Below the pieces are notes generated by a model, which was given only the letters and a program-made list of their open reading frames with translations, did not search any database and was not told the DNA's origin. From positions 1,302,001 through 1,366,000 of the forward strand of contig JAPFFF010000040.1 in the NCBI GenBank assembly GCA_039105265.1: a stretch of 64,000 bases of DNA, read 5' to 3'. Shown in pieces: positions 30,101 through 40,000 of this stretch. The first letter of the stretch is position 1. Each line of letters starts with the position of its first letter. This DNA comes from Tritrichomonas musculus (taxonomy: Eukaryota; Parabasalia; Tritrichomonadida; Tritrichomonadidae). The translations under genes and the position numbers were made by a program.

Positions 30101-32931
30101 GATTCGATTTCGTTTGAAATAGTTTTATTATCTGGTAACTGATTAGTTTTTTGCTGGTTCAAATCAATATTTTCTTCATCGTATTCTGTCGTATATTCAT
30201 ATATGTGTGATATTTGGTTGTTATAGAATCTTGTATGTGAATTATCAAGCTGACTTTCATTTTGAGGGAAATCATCTTTTTCGATGATTTTATATTTATT
30301 TGGTAATTGATCATCTTGAATAATGATGATATTATGACTGTTCTGATTTGAATTGTTTTGCTGTTGTTGATAATTGTTCATAGTGTCGTTGGCATTATTT
30401 AATCCGTCATTCTTTTCTTCAGCTTCTTTGTTATATTCATCAGAATAATATTCATAATAATAGTTGTCTGATTTTGCATCTAAGTTTTCATTTATTAAGG
30501 CTTGACTCACATTTTGCTTTTGTTTTTTGATTTGATGGAAAGTTAAAGGTTGATCAACAAATGTAATTTCAGGGAAATCAAATTCCTGATCATCAACATC
30601 AATAAAAGTTCGCTTATTAATTTGAGTGATTTGCTGGCCATAACCGTTTCCTAATATTTCATAAATGTCAAAATTATCTGTTCCAAAGATATTTAAAGTA
30701 AAATTACTTATGTCATTTTTAAAATCAGAAACAATTGATAATTCATAAGGATTTAAAATTTTATCTATTCTCCAAACAACTTGATCACGTGAGCAATTTT
30801 CTTTGACAGAATAATCAAGCTGGATTATATTCTCATAAGCACTCATTTTATAACTAATTTTGGGCTTTTCGTTAAGGCATATTTTGTGCTCTGATGATGG
30901 ATTATCGCAAAGAAACTCAATATAAAGTGTTGTTCTCCCTTTCTTGAAAAACAGCAGCCATTTGTTTTTATATTCTGCTTTTTTGGGATCATTTTCATTA
31001 GAAAAGTCGCCTTTTAATGAATACCCACAATTTCTCGTTGGATCAGGTTCATACATCACGCCTATTTCAAATTCGCTTTCACATAAAACTGAAAAATTAA
31101 ACCTTTCAATGTTTGAGCCTTTCATTCTGTAAAACCCAAAAACATAGTCAGCGCAATCATTTTCTTTATAATCGAAAATATCGTGCGTCTCATAAAAATT
31201 CTTGAAACTGACTGGAATTGAAATTTCTTCATAATTTGAAACTGATCCGATTTCAAAATTTTGAAATTGCATTCCATGACGAGCAAAGTCTATTTTTTCG
31301 CTTGTTCTAGCTATAAAGAAGTGAAGTGGACCTTCTGATGAGTTTTTAAATATGCGAAACCGAAGTTCCCCTTCGCTATTTTTAATAAAGTTAGGAAACC
31401 GAATGAACCATTGTCTGCATGTTGATAAAGGCAATGATTCAAAAGGATCCCAATAATCGATCTGAGATGAAAAAGTTCTTTTATAAGTTTTTGAGTGCCA
31501 TTTCTCTATCATGTAATTATCATTGAATTTATTAACAATAAAACCGTTGTCAGGCGATTGAATTAGAATGCGATAATAACAAGGCTCGTCCCTTTCATCC
31601 ATCCTTGTCAAAAAGAATGTAAAAGGCTCAGAAAAATCATCAATAACGTATTCAATTCCATTGACATGAGAATTTGACACTGATCTCATCATTTCTGTGT
31701 TTGAACTAAGAATGTTGAGTTTATGGCCATTGTTCTTGCAAATATAAAGAGCATAAAGTGAATCTTGGCCGGCGACATCAAAAGATAATCTAACTGTTGT
31801 TTTCTCAGTGAATTTAATTGACCATTGAGGAATGCATCCAACATTGCGTGAACCAGAACACGGAGATCTTCCATCTAGATAACCTTCAATCTTTCCATAC
31901 ACACTCATCTCTTTCCAGTCTCCTTCCTTTCGCAATGAATAAGAAAGATCAGTGAAATTGCTAACGCAGATGCTCAAAGGCATCCAAAAAGAGCCATCAT
32001 CTTCCTCTTCATCGGAATAATTTAAATCATGCTTGAGCCGCTCTGTCCATTGATTGGAACCAATGCAGTAATCTCTACAATAAGTGCTTCCACTCCATGG
32101 ATTTCGAAGCTTAACAAAATTTCTTTCTGACGATTTTCTCGCATCAACAATCATATAAGAATGATTGTTGAATTTTTCTTTTGAGATCGAAGTAGTAATC
32201 ATTGCATTTTTCTCCTTTAAATCACACAGTATTTGAAAGATCTGCTCATTCGTATTTGCGTTGTCGTTTGATTTTAGTCTTTCTTCTTCTTCAAACGTTT
32301 TTGATGGAATTAAATCTGTAATTTTTGAAAATGTTGTTGAGAAAAAGTCGCTCAATATGTGAGTATCAAAATGAAATCTGCTCGAAACGATTGAAGAATA
32401 ACTTCCACAAGCTTTTGCATACGCTTTTTCAACAAGGACAAACCAGCAAGAATCATCATTAGATCGTGGATGAGTAAAAAGAGGTGTTTTTATTGGTGAA
32501 TTTCTATATGCAATCTGGGTATCAATAATTATTGGGATTTTCTCGCCTAAAAACCAAAAATATACAAGAACACAGCCATATCTTAAAGATGATTTGGGAT
32601 GGAAAAGAGATTTAACTATTTCTTCATGATGAGAAATATAATAAAGCGCAGTAGTAAAGCAATAATCACTTAATCCTCCTTGTTGGATACTGTCTGGGCT
32701 TATATTTTTAAAAAGATCAGAATACTGATCTTCGACTCGGCACCATTGGTGTTCCTGAAATAGATTTTTATCTTCTTCTGCTATATATGTTTGTGGATAA
32801 AAATCAGGATCTTTATATTTTTTATTACTTCTTGAACATTCATCAATAATTTTTTCAAATCTCTCTTCAACATCTGATGAGCCTAATAGTGCTTTATATA
32901 AATTCAGGGTTCTTTGGTTTTTGGTTTTCAT
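27196..32931 (-). CDS. Calpain-like (C2) protein fused to PH-like and LRR regions, catalytic Cys absent
   Basis: A 1,911-residue protein. Residues 40-330 are a calpain protease core. DPDF starts it, QQGGLSDYCFTTAL (83-96) is the active-site segment, NHSYMIVDAR (256-265) carries the His and VKLRNPWSG (273-281) the Asn. In the usual LGDCWFLAAL the cysteine position is Tyr here (Y90), with Cys shifted to the Trp place, so protease activity is unlikely. Residues about 340-800 look like stacked beta-rich calpain-type domains. A glutamine/asparagine-rich linker follows. Residues about 980-1090 resemble a PH-like fold, and about 1200-1550 are leucine-rich repeats (LRELDLSGN, LQQIDLSHN). That PH-plus-LRR order recalls CARMIL actin regulators. 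The C-terminal 350 residues are low-complexity Asn/Ser-rich. Likely a cytosolic scaffold, perhaps cytoskeletal. Confidence 0.85.
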   Translation of the reverse strand: MKTKNQRTLNLYKALLGSSDVEERFEKIIDECSRSNKKYKDPDFYPQTYIAEEDKNLFQEHQWCRVEDQYSDLFKNISPDSIQQGGLSDYCFTTALYYISHHEEIVKSLFHPKSSLRYGCVLVYFWFLGEKIPIIIDTQIAYRNSPIKTPLFTHPRSNDDSCWFVLVEKAYAKACGSYSSIVSSRFHFDTHILSDFFSTTFSKITDLIPSKTFEEEERLKSNDNANTNEQIFQILCDLKEKNAMITTSISKEKFNNHSYMIVDARKSSERNFVKLRNPWSGSTYCRDYCIGSNQWTERLKHDLNYSDEEEDDGSFWMPLSICVSNFTDLSYSLRKEGDWKEMSVYGKIEGYLDGRSPCSGSRNVGCIPQWSIKFTEKTTVRLSFDVAGQDSLYALYICKNNGHKLNILSSNTEMMRSVSNSHVNGIEYVIDDFSEPFTFFLTRMDERDEPCYYRILIQSPDNGFIVNKFNDNYMIEKWHSKTYKRTFSSQIDYWDPFESLPLSTCRQWFIRFPNFIKNSEGELRFRIFKNSSEGPLHFFIARTSEKIDFARHGMQFQNFEIGSVSNYEEISIPVSFKNFYETHDIFDYKENDCADYVFGFYRMKGSNIERFNFSVLCESEFEIGVMYEPDPTRNCGYSLKGDFSNENDPKKAEYKNKWLLFFKKGRTTLYIEFLCDNPSSEHKICLNEKPKISYKMSAYENIIQLDYSVKENCSRDQVVWRIDKILNPYELSIVSDFKNDISNFTLNIFGTDNFDIYEILGNGYGQQITQINKRTFIDVDDQEFDFPEITFVDQPLTFHQIKKQKQNVSQALINENLDAKSDNYYYEYYSDEYNKEAEEKNDGLNNANDTMNNYQQQQNNSNQNSHNIIIIQDDQLPNKYKIIEKDDFPQNESQLDNSHTRFYNNQISHIYEYTTEYDEENIDLNQQKTNQLPDNKTISNEIESKENLQKQSDADEKQTEITQNEVQTESTINNNNNNEKEPECKIFVDTKYYLFKNAIQFFKMFLISKQTKQYVYVIIGFGVLVFKQKLFTRKIAIKTKISFNKIVKISMLNNSIEIQFIEHSKTKNFLFQTENPNVLITETINNMYRTLNHFEINRITFENIPLPETRPVSTSPSISLRLNSKKSLQKSQIHKEYLKLFSVALFTHSDTFFFAKIKKPKDFFTFLFPCVSLDQYINQIDIVDPKVIFPLILKDIESFHHINHLKIKGNDSRELQGLIYQLNTVNAISFHDCQVTRFDFISELINNHRIESIGFDFALNEKSFMSFIQSSSFANLKYFRVSNLSQIDVSTCASYFSNLSHLSLAYCKLEIGSVLRALVTSQTNLLRELDLSGNIANEDDDSLNYSIPLKLQALHVNNVNWEIKPLKYFIEVCSNSNLTSLSINHVQFIDSVKSKEKWNFLFSNLPARLNSVKTFSWNSNEIHHKFMTFLIDSQYLSSVSLNCCNCSNLIDIKRLLIQSRGIKQISIQNIASDKKDVYLSDFKNFLREIPQMKYLQQIDLSHNYFDDECLEILKESLINSNINFIAFDDSNVPMFSDLLNFFKKLIAEKQMPIEISFPILDVQRLNITENEMLVLNQSFAKLKKPIQMRETSPNDSLQEVSYLRLDLTFPQFWSDKREIKVNKIQSFAININKENSNQIQTQKEPVPLKDKDDEKPTKDSIEGINNNNNENNNNNENNDNDKNDNNKEDNLNIQANESKNPNENNELKENTQEVNESSYYYYYTDSEISEVDQTQSQIKTAGKNILNSHMNIETDSNNNNNNNNNYSKSPKSIRSIQSMNSVSINMKAKNRNIHENQPNNILPNNSISKSKSSVDDNPYYLYVNKISKADEPRFRNQSLHLRKPIQQKPFNYYNRSIHQKNPLTLLNLSSSDSDSDTSQVSSNDDDIFHLHQESEMSYNPYQFYISQTNYD

Positions 32932-33267
32932 TGTTTATAAATCTAAAAAAGATGAAATTCTATGATTTTATTTCCTCAAAAAAATTGAGTGTATTATAAT
33001 CGTTTAATAAACGGAAACGAAAAAATGATAAAATGAAATGTGATATAAAAAAAATATTAGTTTGGTTGCTATCCAAAACCAATATTGGTAAAAGCAAATA
33101 ACAAAAAATAATAATATTTAACATGAGGAATTATTAATTTTAATTTGAAAAGAATATTATTATAAGAAATGGAGATATTAAAATAAATCATTTATTCACA
33201 GAAAAAGTTTAACTTTTGATTAGAATTAATTGAGCAATTACGAGGAAATGAAGATGGCAAAAGTGTC
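32932..33267. other. Divergent intergenic region
   Basis: Separates the calpain-like gene (minus) from the vWA/kinase gene (plus), so it must hold both promoters. TCATCTTTTTTAG, read on the minus strand near 32945-32957, is a possible initiator for the calpain-like gene. I see nothing else. Confidence 0.45.
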
Positions 33268-36200
33268 ATGCTTTTCATCAAAGAAGTCCCAGATAAAGAC
33301 AACGTTGTTTCCATTATAAATCCAAATGAAGGGAAGATAAAAGAGGTTGACATTGAAGAGCTTGCACGTCAAGTTAATTGTGAGAAAAAGGAAGACATTT
33401 TCACTTTAATCAATCCTAATCAAGTTGATCAAATCATCTTCATTTGCTTTGATGAATCAATGTCAATGAAGTGGAAAATGGAAGGTGGAAATCCACATCG
33501 TAATGAAAAGACGCGCGCTTTTGTTGCCTCTGAATTTTTGAAAACTCTTGTTAAGCAGTCTTATGCATTACGTGTTTCTTCTTTTTATGGACTAATCAGC
33601 TTCAGTTCAGAAGTGAAAGTTCAACAGCACTTAACTGCAATGAGTTCACAATTCATTCAGAGCCTTCAGAAGATTAATCCACATGGAAAAACACTTCTTT
33701 ATGATGCAATAAACACTGCTCAACAACTGATTTGCAACCTTGTTAAGGATAAAGATGGAAAGTCAAGATATCCCAACTCAAGGCTTAGAATAACAAGTCA
33801 CAAACACTTCCTGAAAAATTGATAAATGATCTTATTCTCAATGAAATTGTTGTCGATACAGTTCTTGTATCTTTGGTTGAAGAAAGCGTTGAGTGTTGCT
33901 CAATTTCGAGACTAACAGGTGGACTTTGTTTTATGCCAAAAGACTTGGAAGATGGAATTCAAATCTTTGAACAAGAAGCCTTTTTAAACATTAAATTAAG
34001 ACACATGAATCCAATTTTGCACAAGAAAATTACATCACAAATCTTTTCTGATGCTCAAAAGCAATTCAGTAAGAATTACGATTCTTATGCACCGAATCAA
34101 ATGATAATAAATGCAACTTCGAAAGTGACTCTTGCAACACCAATGTACATGGCTTACATATCACTGAAAAAGAAGATAAAAACTTATCGAATCATGCGTG
34201 CATTTATTGAATTAAACATCATTGCTAAGAATCCAAATGATTCTTTTGTTGTATATTCATTATACGCAACGCCTGAAGAATGGAGGATCTTCATTAAAGG
34301 ACCAAAAAATACTCCTTACGCTGATAAATGGCTGAGTCTTTACATGGTTCTTCCTAAAAATTACCCGATTGAGCCACCTCGATTCAGATTCATCACAATT
34401 CCTTTCCATCCAAACGTGTCGTCGGAAGGAACAGTTCTCTTTAACATGAACGATAGAGATTACACATCACCGATGGGAATTGATGCTATTATCGCCGGAA
34501 TTATAAAAATACTTGAAAAGCCTGACGTCAATTATCCAATCAATCGAAAAGCAATGGAATTGTATTTGAACAACAATAACGAATTCAAGACCAGACAAAA
34601 AAATGGTGAAACAGGCTGCAAAGATTATAAACAGTACTTGAAAGATGTTAAAATTTACAGTAAAATTCCAGTTAATACAGTTGTTCCTAAAGAAGATCGA
34701 ACGAAATCAAGTGTCATTTCATTAACAAAAGATGCAGTGAATAAAGCTGCCGAAAAAGGTGGAGAAGTTGATGATCAATGCTTGCTTGATATCAATGATT
34801 TCGAGCTAATTGAAGAACTTGGATCTGGTGGTTTTGGAGTTGTTTATTTAGTGAGAGACAAGCACACTGGATTTGAATTTGCCGCAAAAGTTGCGAAAAA
34901 TACAATGAAAAACACTAATGATGCTGAAAGCAGAGCAATCATTGATTACATTAAAGAAGTGAATGTCATGTCAAACTTTAACCACGGCTCAATTATGAAA
35001 GTATACGGTTACTGCTTGAAAGACTTCCATAATGACGATAAACAAGTGATTATAATGGAAAATGTCCCGAATGGCGACTTGCGGAAAATCATTGAAGACG
35101 AAAGGAAGAAAAGAAAAAGAGAAGGCTGGGATGATACACAAAAGTTGATTAGTCTTTATGGAATCGCTTCTGGAATGGCATATTCACTTTCTTACGGAAT
35201 CGCACACAGCGATTTGAAGCCAGAAAACATATTGATGACAAATGATTTATGCCCCAAAATCTCAGACTTCGATACAGCACGAATGGAAAAAGAAGGATTC
35301 TCGCAAAGTTTTAATATGTCAGGGAGTGAAATAACATCACCACTTTACAGTGCTCCTGAAGTGATTGAATGTGATGAAGGCTATGAAAAATATGCAGAAA
35401 AGTCTGATGTTTATTCATTCGCAATAATTACATATGAAGTAATCACAGCACTTGAGCCATTCCCAAATCTAAGTCATTTAAATCTTTATCGTGCCGTTGT
35501 TCAAGGCCAAAGACCAAAAATTCCAAAAGAAATAAAATCTCACTATAAAGAATTGATTAAAATATGCTGGAAACAATATCCAAATGATCGTCCATCTTTC
35601 AGTGAAATCGTTAACATTCTAAAGAGTGACGATTTCTTACCTGACGATGAAAATGACCGACTAAGGTTTACAAAATATGTCAATTACATCGAAAACTACA
35701 AAGACATGCTGACAGTGAGTCAGTACAATCGTCCTCGAACACGTGCTGACAAAAGAAAGAGCGAAAAGAAACTAGATGATGATGATGTTGATCAAGTCAT
35801 GAAGCAGTCAGCATCAATCACAATTCTTAATCTTAAAGAATACAAAGAAGGCGACGTTCTTGGTCGAGGAAGATTCAGCCAAGTTGTCCAAGTTACGCAA
35901 CGAAAAACAGGAAAAATATTTGCAGCGAAAATTTCACTCCAAAGAGTTTCTAAAGAAGTCAGCTTGAACATTCTCTCTGAAATCAACATCATTAAACAAC
36001 TGGACTATCCGTCAATCTTGAAATTCATTGGCTACAGTCCTGTTGACTTTGAAAACAACCCCAAACCGACAATTGTGACTGAATACTCATCGAATGGATC
36101 TCTACAGGACATCATCAATGACCCTTCCAAGTATCCAAAGTGGGACGAGACGAAGAAGTTGATCATCGTGTACGGAATCGTCGCTGGCATGAAATACTTG

Positions 36201-36710
36201 CATGAACACAAAATTTTGCACAACGATTTGAAGCCTTCTAATATCTTGCTCAACGAGCATTTCTACCCAAAGATCGCAGACTTCGGATTGTCCCAGTTCA
36301 TTGAAAACGAAAACGACTTCAACTCATCAAAAAGTCACAATATAAAAGGAACGCCGAGCTACATCTCGCCCGAAATTTGGAATGATCGTATTTACAACGA
36401 GGCAAGTGACGTGTATGCTTTCGGAATCCTTCTGTATGAGCTGGCCTTCATGAAGAAGGCGTTTGTGGGAATGATGCCTTTCCAGATCGGCTACAAGGTG
36501 ACAAACAATGAGAGGCCGCCATTAGATCTTTCAAAAAGTAAAAGCAATATGTTCATTTCAATGATCGAAAAATGTTGGGCACAGGACCCGAAGAAAAGAC
36601 CTTCCTTTAAAGAACTCTTGGTTGAACTACAGGATAAAAAATATTTATCTAAGGATATCAATCAAGGTGAATATAAGAAGTATATTCAATTATTGAAAAA
36701 TTTCAAATAA
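33268..36710 (+). CDS. vWA / E2-like (UEV) / tandem TKL kinase protein, one frame break
   Basis: Two abutting frames form one gene. Frame one (33268-33822) has the vWA start with MIDAS motif DESMSM and ends inside the vWA fold after NSRLRI. Frame two resumes at about 33789 with NNKSQTLPEKLINDLILNEI and runs to 36710. The strand that normally reads LVISDG is missing at the join, so a deletion of roughly 20 bases plus frame change (or an assembly error) is likely; no intron signals are seen. Residues of frame two: 125-260 E2-like fold with HPNVSSEG, but the catalytic Cys is Leu; 328-600 kinase one with GSGGFG, HSDLKPENIL and DFD for DFG; 685-960 kinase two with GRGRFS, HNDLKPSNILL and intact DFG. 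Kinase one looks regulatory, kinase two active. Confidence 0.85.
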
Positions 36711-36790
36711 ATTCAAATTATAGATCCTTTCAAGGATTGGAAATTTAAGTAAATCAGTTTATTTTAAATAATGGAATTAATATTTTTTTG

Positions 36791-36799
36791 AAAAAAAAA
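36791..36799 (-). terminator. Pol III terminator of tRNA-Glu
   Basis: A nine-base A-run on the plus strand, read as T9 directly after the tRNA 3' end, as expected for RNA polymerase III. Confidence 0.8.
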
Positions 36800-36800
36800 T

Positions 36801-36872
36801 CTCCGGCGCGGGGAGTCGAACCCCGCTCCCATGGATGAGAACCATGTATCCTAACCGATGAACGACGCCGGA
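36801..36872 (-). tRNA. tRNA-Glu (anticodon CUC)
   Basis: 72 nt read on the minus strand. The acceptor stem TCCGGCG pairs with CGCCGGA. The D-arm region is TTCATCGGTTAGGATA. The anticodon stem CATGG/CCATG holds the loop TTCTCAT, giving CTC. The T-arm is GCGGGGTTCGACTCCCCGC. Acceptor stem and T-loop match eukaryotic tRNA-Glu. CCA is not encoded and no intron is present. A 22-bp copy of its 5' end recurs at 43729-43750. Confidence 0.97.
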
Positions 36873-37066
36873 TTTCTAATGTTTCAAAATGAGTATTTTA
36901 GTTATATTTTAACTTTTTCGACTTTAGGATTGATTGTAATAAACATATAATTTCTTTTTGTAAATAAGAATAAAATAATATTTTAATAAAAACTTTTAAT
37001 CAAATTTAGTAATAATAATTGATTCTGAAAAATGTTGATCACATAGATTCTTTCTTTTTTTGCTTT

Positions 37067-40000
37067 CTATGGGTTGCTCGACTCAAATATGTCATGACCC
37101 AATCCATTATAAAATTCAATTGAAATATTTTTTGCATTGGGATATTTCACAAATTCTTTTTTAGAATATATTTTGTCAAGATCAGATGATAAAACTGGTT
37201 TTATTAGGATGTTATACAAAAAATCAATTTCTCTATATGAGTCATATAAATTATTAAAAACGAATTGATCAAAGAGATCCAAGTCACAAATTCTCTTGTA
37301 TATTTCTAAAGGCAAGCCTCTTTTCACAATTTCGTTCTTTATATTTTCTAAGTTGAATCCAACCTTTTTCACTATAGCTAGACACAATAAAACAAATGAA
37401 TGATCAAACTTATCATATGATTTAGATAACAAATCAATTGCTTCATTGGTGTCATTATTGATTGTTTTGTCATACAAGATGATATTTGCCATATTGTAAG
37501 CTGCTAAATAATCATTATTTTCTTCAATTGCTTCTCTAAAATAAACAATTGAATTACTCGCATTTCCTTTGTATTTGTAAATGATTCCGAGATTGTTCTT
37601 CGCATACTGAATTTGGAAAGATGATGCTTCTTTATATAAGCGAATAGCATTTTCAATGTCATTCTCAATATGCAGAAAGTATCCATGAGCAAAATTAGCA
37701 AATCGGCATCCATTTTTAGATGACAAAGAAAAATAAAATTTACTCTTTTTAATGTCAACGTTAAGCCAAGCTCCGCAGACATAAATAAAACCAAGTATGC
37801 ATTGTGAATATGAATTATTCTGATTGGAAGCAAGTTGAAGATAATGAATTGCTTTGTTAATGTCTTCTTTCACATATCGGCCAGCTAAATAAATGGAACC
37901 AAGAAAACATTGTGCTCGTGCCAAATGCTGTTCCGAAGCAAGTTTAAAAAAGTGAAGTGCTTTATCAATATCTGGCTGAATATATTCACCAGATGAATAA
38001 ATGACTCCTAAATTAAACTGTGCTTCTGGGCAATTTAATTCTGAAGCTAAAAGAAAATGATGAATTGCTTTTTTAATATCACTACGTTCAGTATAAATAA
38101 TTCCCAAAACGTAGCCTGCTTTTTTGTGTTTGTTTTTTTCAGCAAGTGATAAATATAAAATTGCTTTATTAACATCTCGTGCAATGTAATGTCCATTGTA
38201 ATAAATTGCACCTAGAGTAAACTGTGCCATTGAAAAATTTTGATTGGCAGAAAGTAAAAAATAATGAATTGCTTTGTTAACATCACGTGAAACAAATTGT
38301 GCTTCATAGTAAATTGAACCAAGATTATATTGTGCTAGTGAATAGCCTTGATTTGCTGAAAGAGTAAAATAATGAATCGCTTTATTAACGTCTTGAGGAA
38401 CATATGAACCTTCAATGTAAAGCATTCCAAGATAAAACTGTGATTCATAAAAATTTTGATTAGCTGAGAGTGTGAAGTAATGAATTGCCTTTCTTATATC
38501 CAATTTACCATATATATTAAATATAAATATTCGTCCAAGATAAAATTGTGCTTGCATGTGATTTTGATTTGCTGCAAGTGTAAAGTATTCAATTGCTTTA
38601 TCAATATTTTTTGATATATATTCACCATGATAATAAATTGTTCCAAGTTGAAACTGTGCTTCAGAAACGTTTTGTTCTGATGCAAGTGAAAAGTAATGAA
38701 TCGCTTTATTTATATCTCGTGGAACATGTTCGCCCAAATAATAAATTGAGCCGAGAAACGCATGTGCAAGCGGATGATTTTGTTTAGAAGCCAATGTTAA
38801 GAAATGTAATGCTTTATCAATATCAACTTCAACGTATTGATTTGATATATAAATCATGCCAAGATTGAATTGTGCATGTGAAAAGTTTTGATTTGCAGCT
38901 AGTGAATAGAAATGAATTGCCTTATTTATGTCTCTTGAAACATGTTCGCCTTTATAATAAATCAAGCCAAGAGAAAATTGAGCTTCTGGTAAATTTTGAT
39001 TTGAAGCCAGACTTAAATAATGAATTGCTTTGTTAATATTTCTTATTGATTCATCACTGCTAGTATAAACAGAACCAAGAGCATATTGTGCATATGCAGA
39101 GTTCTGATTAGCAGCTAAAATGAAATAATTAATTGCTTTATTAATGTCTTGTGCAGTATAATTGTTATCAAAATAAATTAATCCAAGATAGAGCTGTGCT
39201 TTAAGGTTGTTTTGGTTTGCAGCTAATGTCAAATAATGAATTGCTTTATCAACATTTCGTGGAACAAATTGATCTTTTAAATAAATTTCACCAAGAACGA
39301 GTTGCGCTTTATCATGATTTTGATTTGCTGCTAATTTAAAATAGCGAATTGCTTTGTTATAATCTTTGGGAAATAATATCCCTTTTGTATACATAATTCC
39401 ATGAGCGTACAATATTACAGGATCATTTTTATCTTTATTAATAAGAACAGAATAAAGAATATTTTTGACTTTATTATCAATATACTGCAGTTTTGTTTGA
39501 TGCTTTTGTTGATTTTCAATCCTAGCCTGTGTTAAATAATCAATTGCTTTCTTCTTATCGCATGCAACACCTATGCCAATTATATAACTAACACCTAACA
39601 TAATTAGAGCTTTTATATGCTTTTGATTAGCAGCTAATTTGAAATAAGAATTAGCTTTAGAAATATCACGATTAACATATTTTCCTTTTAAGTAAATAAG
39701 GCCTAGTTTGTACTGTGCATATTTGTTGTTATTATTTGCAGACAATGATAAATAATAAATTGATCTATCAATACTCTTTTCAACATAAATTCCTTTGTAA
39801 TAAATAATGCCAAAAAAGAATTGTTCCCTTGGAATATTATGTTTATAATAACTCTTCATTAACTCGTGAATTATGCCAAAGTTATGATAATGATTGTCAT
39901 ATTTAACTATCAAATCTCCAATTTTTACATTATTTTGAAAAAGTGTAATGAAAATCTTAATTAATTCTCTGATTGGAGGGCGTTTTTTGGGTGATTCATT

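Noticed and set aside
33789-33822. Trichomonad intron to explain the frame change
   Set aside because: No GTAYGT-type donor or ACTAACACACAG-type branch/acceptor signal is present.
37504-37833. 109-residue frame on the minus strand within the Sel1 gene
   Set aside because: Out-of-frame shadow of the Sel1 repeat coding sequence.
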